This document shows positions 58,624 through 64,000 of a stretch of DNA of 64,000 nt, piece by piece; the first letter of the stretch is position 1, and the number at the start of each line of letters is the position of its first letter. This stretch comes from Limosilactobacillus gastricus DSM 16045 (GTDB lineage: Bacteria > Bacillota > Bacilli > Lactobacillales > Lactobacillaceae), in NCBI RefSeq assembly GCF_001434365.1, contig NZ_AZFN01000001.1, forward strand, positions 16,979 to 80,978. The letters are read 5' to 3'. The notes below the pieces were generated by a model that did not search any database, was not told where the DNA came from, and was given only the letters and a program-made list of their open reading frames with translations. The position numbers were made by a program, and so were the translations under genes.

Positions 58624-59618
58624 TTTTAGCCTTCGAATCCAGTTGCGATGAGACCAGCGTAGCCGTAGTGGAAAATGGGCATAAAATTTTAAGCAACATC
58701 GTTGCAACGCAAATTGCTAGTCATCAGCGTTTTGGGGGCGTGGTACCTGAAGTGGCCAGCCGTCATCATATCGAACAAATTACGGCATGTATTAATGATG
58801 CCTTGTTGGAGGCTCAAGTAACCTATGACGATTTAACGGCGGTGGCAGTTACCTATGGGCCGGGCTTAGTTGGATCATTATTGATTGGAGTAACCGCTGC
58901 TAAAGCGGTGGCTTGGGCCCATCATTTGCCATTAGTGCCAGTAAATCATATGGCTGGTCATTTATATGCGGCACGGTTTGAACACGAATTTTCCTATCCA
59001 CAAATGGGACTATTGGTTTCTGGCGGCCATACGGAGCTAGTTTACATGGCGGCGCCACACGAATATCAAATTATTGGTGAGACCCGGGATGATGCCGCCG
59101 GCGAAGCCTATGATAAGATTGGGCGAGTGATGGGGATTGCGTATCCAGCTGGGAAACAGGTTGATGAAATGGCTTTACAAGGAACTGATACCTTTCATTT
59201 TCCTCGAGCCATGGAAAAAGAAGACAATTTAGACTTTTCTTTTTCAGGACTAAAAAGTGCGTTTATTAATACGGTGCACAATGCTCAGCAACGAGGAGAA
59301 CAACTAGATGCTAATGATTTAGCAGCCTCTTTTCAGGCGAGCGTGGTGGATGTTTTAGTTGAAAAGACTATCAAGGCGCTGGATCAATATCCGGTTAAAC
59401 AATTGATTTTAGCCGGCGGAGTTGCTGCTAATCGAGGATTGCGGTCTCGTTTGGAAGAGGACCTAGAAAAATTTCATCCTGAAGTTGACTTACTCAAGGC
59501 CCCTTTAAAACTATGCGGTGATAATGCGGCGATGATTGGAGCGGCTGCTCATGTTGGTTATCAATATGGTGATCGGGCGGATTGGTCTTTAAATGCTCAA
59601 CCTGGCTTATCGCTATAA
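58605..59618 (+). CDS. tsaD: tRNA N6-adenosine threonylcarbamoyltransferase TsaD
   Basis: TsaD transfers the threonylcarbamoyl group to A37 of ANN-decoding tRNAs. The 337-residue protein has [14 protein letters not shown], the metal-binding histidines in [18 protein letters not shown] and [19 protein letters not shown] precedes ATG 58605, inside the end of rimI. A strong terminator closes the trio. Confidence 0.97.
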   Translation: MAKQELILAFESSCDETSVAVVENGHKILSNIVATQIASHQRFGGVVPEVASRHHIEQITACINDALLEAQVTYDDLTAVAVTYGPGLVGSLLIGVTAAKAVAWAHHLPLVPVNHMAGHLYAARFEHEFSYPQMGLLVSGGHTELVYMAAPHEYQIIGETRDDAAGEAYDKIGRVMGIAYPAGKQVDEMALQGTDTFHFPRAMEKEDNLDFSFSGLKSAFINTVHNAQQRGEQLDANDLAASFQASVVDVLVEKTIKALDQYPVKQLILAGGVAANRGLRSRLEEDLEKFHPEVDLLKAPLKLCGDNAAMIGAAAHVGYQYGDRADWSLNAQPGLSL

Positions 59619-59640
59619 AAATGCTAATTCTTGATAATAA

Positions 59641-59673
59641 AAAACGGATCCTAATTTAGGGATCCGTTTTTTG
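59641..59673 (+). terminator. Terminator after tsaD
   Basis: AAAACGGATCC pairs with GGATCCGTTTT around TAATTTAG, followed by more T. The inverse reads A-rich before the convergent amidohydrolase gene, so it can work in both directions. Confidence 0.88.
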
Positions 59674-59682
59674 GGTGTGAGG

Positions 59683-60663
59683 TTAAAGTTTAAATAGTTT
59701 GGTAGCATTCAACCCGGCTACGATCCTTCGTTCATTTTCTGGTAGCGAAAGTGAATTAAAGTAGGTAATCTCTTGTTTTAATGGATTAAAGGGATAATCG
59801 GCAGAGAACATCAAATGGTTAACCCCCACTTTTTTGTAGACGAAATCAAATAAGTCAGGATCATGGAAACCGGATATTGTGTAATATACATTGTTTTGTA
59901 AGTAGTAAGGGTAGCAATGATTCAAATTTGCACCGGTCGCATTTTTTAATCGCTCCATAAAGAATGGGATCCCTTCGCCTAAGTGTCCAACAATAATTTT
60001 TAATTGAGGATGGCGATCAAAAACCCCGGTCACTACCATTTTTAACAGATGGGTGCCAGTCTCAATATGCCATCCCCATCCGCCAGAGATTAGCACATTT
60101 TTCGCATATGGATCGGCAACCTGATAATAGGCGTCTAATACCTTCTGAGGTGGAACAGCAGGATGGATATAAATGGGGGCATCTAATTTCTCGGCCATAG
60201 TTAATAAAGGTTCAAATTGAGGTTCATCAAGGTAATGTCCGTTGATGTGTCCATTAATCATCGCCCCAACAAAATAGCCTGTTTCCATACAGCGTTTTAG
60301 TTCTTCTGCTGCGGTAATCGGATTAACGGTTGGCAACGCTGCCCAGCCTCGAAAGCGCTCAGGATATTTTTGAATACGTGTTAATAGTAGATCATTAGCT
60401 AATCGAGCATAATGTTGAGCCAAAGGCTGGTCTAATAATTCCATATTGGCTGCACATAAAGAAACTATTTGCATATCAACGTTATTTTGATCCATTAAGG
60501 CAATTCGGTCGGGGTCTAAATCAGAAATGGCTGCCGTGATTTTTTGGAATTCTTGGGGGGATCGCATCCGTTTCACTGCTTGGATACTTTGATATCCAGG
60601 ACTGGCGGGTGCCTCATATAATTCGCGGGGGCACCAATGCTCTTCTAAACTTATTAATTTCAT
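59683..60663 (-). CDS. Amidohydrolase-2 family, decarboxylase type
   Basis: The 326-residue protein has the metal-site pattern of the ACMSD / gamma-resorcylate decarboxylase group: Glu7 and His9 in LEEHW, His167 in IYIHPA, His227 and Glu230 in VGHLGEG, and Asp289 in SADYPF. The spacing follows gamma-resorcylate decarboxylase (Glu8, His10, His164, Asp287). These zinc or manganese enzymes remove CO2 from hydroxybenzoate-type acids without redox. The actual substrate is unknown. Its ATG directly follows the stop of the upstream membrane-protein gene (TAAATG), with GAGGAA upstream, so the two are coupled. Confidence 0.82.
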   Translation of the reverse strand: MKLISLEEHWCPRELYEAPASPGYQSIQAVKRMRSPQEFQKITAAISDLDPDRIALMDQNNVDMQIVSLCAANMELLDQPLAQHYARLANDLLLTRIQKYPERFRGWAALPTVNPITAAEELKRCMETGYFVGAMINGHINGHYLDEPQFEPLLTMAEKLDAPIYIHPAVPPQKVLDAYYQVADPYAKNVLISGGWGWHIETGTHLLKMVVTGVFDRHPQLKIIVGHLGEGIPFFMERLKNATGANLNHCYPYYLQNNVYYTISGFHDPDLFDFVYKKVGVNHLMFSADYPFNPLKQEITYFNSLSLPENERRIVAGLNATKLFKL

Positions 60664-61218
60664 TTAATATTTTCCTCGTACAATCCAAATAAACCAAACA
60701 TACATAAAAGGTGAATTAAGTGCTAGTAGCCAGCTGGGGGCGAAAGGACATACTAAGCTATAGCCAGCAATTAAGATACCTGTCAGAATTCCGCAAACTT
60801 GAATAACGCGGTTTTTAGTAGTGAGGGATGAAGAAATCATCCAGATCCCTTCAAAAATATGAGCGGCGTATCGTACGGTATTAGGCATGGTGAGACTGAC
60901 TGTGGCAATCCCTAGACTAAGATTACCGCTGATCCCATAAAAATTATTTAAATATAAGAGACCACTTAAAACATCTAAGATAATCCAATAGGTCCCAGCC
61001 TTTTTACCCCAATCCGGTACTGGTAATTTATTAATGAAGAAGAACATCGATAAATGCCAGATTAAACCAAGATATTCTCGTAAGTATTGCCCCATTCCAC
61101 TTGTGAAAGCAAAAAATGGGGTTGAGACAATGAGTAAACTAAATGCAATCCAGGACACTGTACGCATTGAAGGTAAATAATCATCTTCAAGCGTCAACCA
61201 ATTTTTAATTTTTGACAT
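60664..61218 (-). CDS. Six-helix membrane protein of unknown function
   Basis: The 184-residue protein has about six hydrophobic segments (near 19-40, 48-63, 76-95, 100-125, 136-156 and 160-180) and few charges. I do not recognise the family. It is coupled to the amidohydrolase gene and diverges from a TetR regulator, so it probably works with the enzyme, for example in substrate or product movement, which is inference. TAGGAGG precedes ATG. Confidence 0.7.
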   Translation of the reverse strand: MSKIKNWLTLEDDYLPSMRTVSWIAFSLLIVSTPFFAFTSGMGQYLREYLGLIWHLSMFFFINKLPVPDWGKKAGTYWIILDVLSGLLYLNNFYGISGNLSLGIATVSLTMPNTVRYAAHIFEGIWMISSSLTTKNRVIQVCGILTGILIAGYSLVCPFAPSWLLALNSPFMYVWFIWIVRGKY

Positions 61219-61246
61219 TATAACCTCCTAAAATGATATCTGAATT

Positions 61247-61307
61247 TTGTATTTTGATCTTAATGTATATTAGCTCGTGATACAATGGCAAGGGAACTAA
61301 AGATACA
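61247..61307. promoter_or_regulatory. Divergent control region between membrane protein and TetR genes
   Basis: The heptamer GATACAA occurs at 61279-61285 and 61301-61307, 22 bases (two turns) apart, and an inverse copy TTGTAT at 61247-61252. On the minus strand TTGTAT (61285-61280) and TAAGAT (61262-61257) form a promoter with 17-base spacing; TACAAT at 61281 is a possible -10 for the TetR gene. A TetR dimer on these repeats would control both directions. Confidence 0.45.
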
Positions 61308-61320
61308 AATGAGGTTAAAG

Positions 61321-61866
61321 ATGTATCATATTAAAGAAGATCAACGAAGTATCCAATCGGCTCAGCTGATTTCAGAAGGGCTAGCGATGGTTCTCAAAAA
61401 GAAAGATTATCCAGATATTAGCATCTCGGAAGTATGCAAGATTAATGGCATTGCACGCACGACTTTTTATCGTCATTTCGATACTTTAGACGATGTTTTA
61501 ATGTATCAATATGATCAATTATTCCAGCAATCAATTCGAAATTATGCTGACAATTCATATGAACCGGTGAGTTTTGCAAGACTATTACTACAAATTGCAA
61601 CTGAAAATCCAACCTTAACTACAGCGATTATCAAGAGTGATCGGCGTGAACTGTTAGTTGCGGCCACTCGATCGAACGAAAAGTTGATCATGGACTTACT
61701 TCAGATTCAACTTTCGAATAAGGATTTGTCATATTTAACAACCTTGCTCACTTATATTGCCTATGCAACTTTAAAAGAATGGGTAGAACACGGTTGCCAA
61801 GAAAGCCTTGACGAACTCTATGAATTAATGAAACGGGAAGTAAAGTTTATCGCAAACCAATTTTAA
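61321..61866 (+). CDS. TetR/AcrR family transcriptional regulator
   Basis: The 181-residue protein has an N-terminal helix-turn-helix (ISISEVCKINGIARTTFYRHF, about 36-56) followed by an all-helical ligand domain. ATG 61321 follows GAGG by about nine bases; an ATG at 61285 in frame overlaps the likely -10 region. It is divergent from the membrane protein-amidohydrolase pair, the usual arrangement of a TetR repressor and its targets. Confidence 0.82.
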   Translation: MYHIKEDQRSIQSAQLISEGLAMVLKKKDYPDISISEVCKINGIARTTFYRHFDTLDDVLMYQYDQLFQQSIRNYADNSYEPVSFARLLLQIATENPTLTTAIIKSDRRELLVAATRSNEKLIMDLLQIQLSNKDLSYLTTLLTYIAYATLKEWVEHGCQESLDELYELMKREVKFIANQF

Positions 61867-61889
61867 TTTCTGCTGTGGTGAGAATTAGT

Positions 61890-61918
61890 TTGACTTTTAC
61901 GTTGTTATTAAATATAAT
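61890..61918 (+). promoter_or_regulatory. Promoter of the fab operon
   Basis: TTGACT (61890-61895) and TATAAT (61913-61918) are 17 bases apart, a near-consensus promoter. The FabT sites overlap and follow the -10. Confidence 0.8.
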
Positions 61919-61948
61919 TTGATAGTCGAATCTTTTGATATTCGAAAT
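61917..61948. promoter_or_regulatory. Two FabT operators
   Basis: ATTTGATAGTCGAAT (61917-61931) and TTTTGATATTCGAAAT (61933-61948) both match the FabT pattern TTTGAnnnTCrAA, with centres 16 bases apart. FabT bound to long-chain acyl-ACP represses the fab operon, and fabT itself is the second gene here. Confidence 0.75.
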
Positions 61949-61970
61949 AAATGCAAGGTAGGTGACACAA

Positions 61971-62417
61971 TTGGCAATCATGACAGCTCAGGAAATCATG
62001 GATTTAATTCCTAACCGATTTCCAATCTGTTATATCGATTATGTTGATGAGATGGAGCCGGATCAAAATATTGTGGCCACGAAAAATGTAACCATTAATG
62101 AATCATTCTTTCGTGGACACTTTCCCGGAAATCCAGTAATGCCTGGAGTTTTAATTATTGAAACTTTAGCCCAAGCGGCCTCGATTTTAATATTAAAATC
62201 ACCATCATTTTACAAAAAGACGGCCTATTTAGGCGCCGTCAAGAACGCCAAGTTCCGAGGTATGGTTAAGCCAGGCGATGTGATGAAGTTACACATTAAG
62301 ATGCTAAAAACCCGATCTCGGATGGGAATTGTGGATGCAGTGGCGACAGTTAACGATAAGAAGGTCTGCAGTGCAGAATTAACCTTTATCGTGGCTGATC
62401 GTGAAGAAAAGATTTAA
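61971..62417 (+). CDS. fabZ: 3-hydroxyacyl-ACP dehydratase FabZ (or FabN-type isomerase)
   Basis: The 148-residue hot-dog protein has the catalytic His in RGHFPGNPVMPG (about 50) and Glu in IIETLAQ (about 64). FabZ dehydrates 3-hydroxyacyl-ACP. In streptococci the gene before fabT is fabM, an isomerase that starts unsaturated fatty acids; here a FabZ-type protein has that place, so it might be a FabN-like dehydratase/isomerase. The start is probably TTG 61971, six bases after AAGGTAGGTG; ATG 61980 is the alternative. Confidence 0.9.
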   Translation: MAIMTAQEIMDLIPNRFPICYIDYVDEMEPDQNIVATKNVTINESFFRGHFPGNPVMPGVLIIETLAQAASILILKSPSFYKKTAYLGAVKNAKFRGMVKPGDVMKLHIKMLKTRSRMGIVDAVATVNDKKVCSAELTFIVADREEKI

Positions 62418-62467
62418 TGAGACCATCATTCTAGAGTGTTATTTAGCTCCAAAGGAAAGGGACGCAC

Positions 62468-62914
62468 ATGAAGAATGATGATTATCGAGAAATCGCCCAA
62501 GCTTTGACGCGAGTTAATACCGCGATTACTTGGATCGAGGAGCAGGAATTAAGGAAAAGTCGGTTTAATGATTTGACCTTAAAAGAGTTACATGCAATTG
62601 ATGCAATTACGATGTATGATCAGCCAACAGCCTCGGTCCTCGCAGAACGATTGCATGTTGCGCCGGGGACGGCTACGGCAACAATTGATCGCTTATGTCG
62701 GAAAGGTTATGCACAGCGTTTGCCTGACCAGCATGATCGGCGGGTAATTCGGATCACTTTAACGAAGAAGGGTCGGTTAATATATCGAACGCAACGGGCC
62801 TTTCATGATCGTTTGGCCAATAGTTTCTTAAAGGATGTTGACGACGATCAATTAGGGGTGATCAAGAAGAGTTTGGCGAACTTAGAAGATTTTTTAAATG
62901 TAAACCTAAGATAG
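62468..62914 (+). CDS. fabT: MarR-family repressor FabT
   Basis: The 148-residue winged-helix protein has the MarR DNA-binding helix (PTASVLAERLHVAPGTATATIDRL) and wing (DQHDRRVIRITLTKKG). Its place between fabZ and fabH and the FabT boxes upstream identify it as FabT, which represses fatty-acid synthesis with acyl-ACP as corepressor. Autoregulation follows from the operon arrangement. Confidence 0.92.
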   Translation: MKNDDYREIAQALTRVNTAITWIEEQELRKSRFNDLTLKELHAIDAITMYDQPTASVLAERLHVAPGTATATIDRLCRKGYAQRLPDQHDRRVIRITLTKKGRLIYRTQRAFHDRLANSFLKDVDDDQLGVIKKSLANLEDFLNVNLR

Positions 62915-62932
62915 TAAGAGGAACCCATCTTC

Positions 62933-63907
62933 GTGGAAGCAATCAAAATTATTGAGACGGCTCGATATGCTCCGTCCAAAATAGTTACTAATGACGACTT
63001 ATCACAGATTATGGACACTTCTGATGAATGGATTACGGAGCGGACAGGAATTCGCCAGCGCCACATTAGTGAGGGTGAGAACACTTCAGATCTAGCGATA
63101 AAAGTTGGACAAAGCCTGCTCGCCAAGAGTGGATACCAGCTTGATCAAGTTGATTTGATTATTGTTGCCACCATGTCTCCAGACGCGTATACGCCTGCTA
63201 CAGCGGCCATCGTACAAGGAGAATTGGGTGCCAGCCATGCCGTTGCCTTTGATATATCAGCGGCTTGTTCAGGTTTTATGTACGCCATGATGGTAGCTAA
63301 GCAACTTTTACAAATGCCGACCGTTAATCGGGCGATGGTCATTGGTGCTGAAGTCTTGTCTAAGATTATTGATTGGCAAGATCGGACGACGGCTGTTTTG
63401 TTTGGTGATGGCGCAGGTGGCGTGCTTTTAGAAAAAGATGCGTCCGCTACATCTATATTATTAGGTCAGAATTGGCAAACCTTTGGCGATCAACATGATG
63501 CCTTATCGGCTGGTTATACCAAGGTTGCCAACCAATTCCCAGGGCCAGTCACTGATTTAAAGCCCTTTTATATGGATGGGCACGGCGTCTATCGCTTTGC
63601 GACTCATCAAGTGCCCAAATCAATAATTACGGCCGCTAACCAAGCGTCAATTGATGTTGATGCAATTGACCACTTTATCTTACATCAAGCTAATGCTAGA
63701 ATTATAAGGTCGGTTGCTAAACGTCTCCACGTGTCACAAGAGAAATTTCCTATCAATATTAATGAATATGGAAATACTTCAGCGGCCAGTGAACCAATCC
63801 TTTTATCTGAATGTGTTGATCAGGGGATTGTAAAACGCGGGGATATTATTGCCCTGAGTGGTTTCGGGGGTGGCTTAACCGTTGGAACCATGATTATTAA
63901 GTATTAA
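62933..63907 (+). CDS. fabH: 3-oxoacyl-ACP synthase III
   Basis: FabH joins acetyl-CoA and malonyl-ACP to start fatty-acid synthesis. The 324-residue thiolase-fold enzyme has the catalytic Cys112 in AACSGF, His in LHQANARI and Asn in YGNTSAAS. The start is GTG 62933 with AGAGGAA upstream. The order fabT-fabH-acpP is conserved in lactobacilli. Confidence 0.96.
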   Translation: MEAIKIIETARYAPSKIVTNDDLSQIMDTSDEWITERTGIRQRHISEGENTSDLAIKVGQSLLAKSGYQLDQVDLIIVATMSPDAYTPATAAIVQGELGASHAVAFDISAACSGFMYAMMVAKQLLQMPTVNRAMVIGAEVLSKIIDWQDRTTAVLFGDGAGGVLLEKDASATSILLGQNWQTFGDQHDALSAGYTKVANQFPGPVTDLKPFYMDGHGVYRFATHQVPKSIITAANQASIDVDAIDHFILHQANARIIRSVAKRLHVSQEKFPININEYGNTSAASEPILLSECVDQGIVKRGDIIALSGFGGGLTVGTMIIKY

Positions 63908-63931
63908 AATATAAAAAGTGAGGATATTAAA

Positions 63932-64000
63932 ATGACTAAAGAAGAAATTTTTGCCAGTGTTAAGGAAGTTGTTGTTGAAGAATTAGATCTTGATGAAGAC
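63932..64000 (+). CDS. acpP: Acyl carrier protein, 5' end only
   Basis: An ATG at 63932, preceded by GTGAGGA, opens a frame reading MTKEEIFASVKEVVVEELDL, which runs off the window after 23 codons. This is the first helix of acyl carrier protein; the phosphopantetheine serine lies beyond the edge. Position right after fabH supports the call. Confidence 0.85.
   Translation, partial: MTKEEIFASVKEVVVEELDLDED

Overview
The window is a gene-dense segment of a low-to-moderate GC Gram-positive chromosome. Gene content and order point to the family Lactobacillaceae: tadA-SRP RNA-dnaX-ebfC-recR-tmk-darA-holB-yabA-rsmI, metG-tatD-rnmV-ksgA, rpoE-pyrG-murA-rpmE2, a fabZ-fabT-fabH-acpP start of the fatty-acid operon, a glgBCDAP-amylase glycogen operon, nrdHEF, an HMG-CoA reductase and a lactobacillus-type NADH oxidase. 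I do not assign a species.

Layout. 1-650: the 5' part of an IS3-family element, running off the left edge. 680-4486 (minus): an NADH oxidase-like flavoprotein and a helD-type helicase gene broken by a 13-bp tandem duplication. 4650-9776 (plus): ppx, mvaA, an uncharacterised HELLH protein, a sirtuin, then an MFS efflux pump. 9864-14124: metG-tatD-rnmV-ksgA, closed by an unusually long terminator-like hairpin. 14359-21936: ispE, a metal ABC transporter, purR, glmU, prs and a Ser-rich lipoprotein. 22030-24210 (minus): a HAD phosphatase and an HD-domain protein. 24295-29558: a DUF1934 protein, rpoE, pyrG (with a recognisable CTP-sensing attenuator), murA, rpmE2 and sortase A. 29657-31797 (minus): an amino-acid permease and a DUF554 protein. 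31877-32992: L10 leader, rplJ, rplL. 33087-44876: an outward-facing GH13 enzyme and the glycogen operon glgB-glgC-glgD-glgA-glgP-GH13. 44911-48535 (minus): nrdH-nrdE-nrdF with an NrdR box. 48798-56145: tadA, SRP RNA and the DNA replication/repair cluster. 56218-59618: galE and tsaB-rimI-tsaD. 59683-61866: a small accessory-looking island (TetR regulator, six-helix membrane protein, decarboxylase-type amidohydrolase). 61890-64000: the FabT-controlled fatty-acid operon, cut by the window end in acpP.

Most of the window is core metabolism and information processing. I see no CRISPR array, prophage, tRNA or rRNA. The points that deserve a second look are: the 13-bp duplication splitting helD; an Asp in place of the fosfomycin-reactive Cys of MurA; an in-frame A AAA AAA heptamer in dnaX that would yield a gamma-like product; a zinc/manganese transporter ATPase gene with a strong ribosome-binding site but no standard start codon at the right distance; an orphan MEP-pathway gene (ispE) beside a mevalonate-pathway gene; the TetR/membrane-protein/amidohydrolase island; and several structured RNA elements (a long rod after ksgA, hairpins between nrdH and nrdE, and a hairpin that hides the transposase ribosome-binding site). 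Nothing here clearly amounts to a wholly new multi-gene system.
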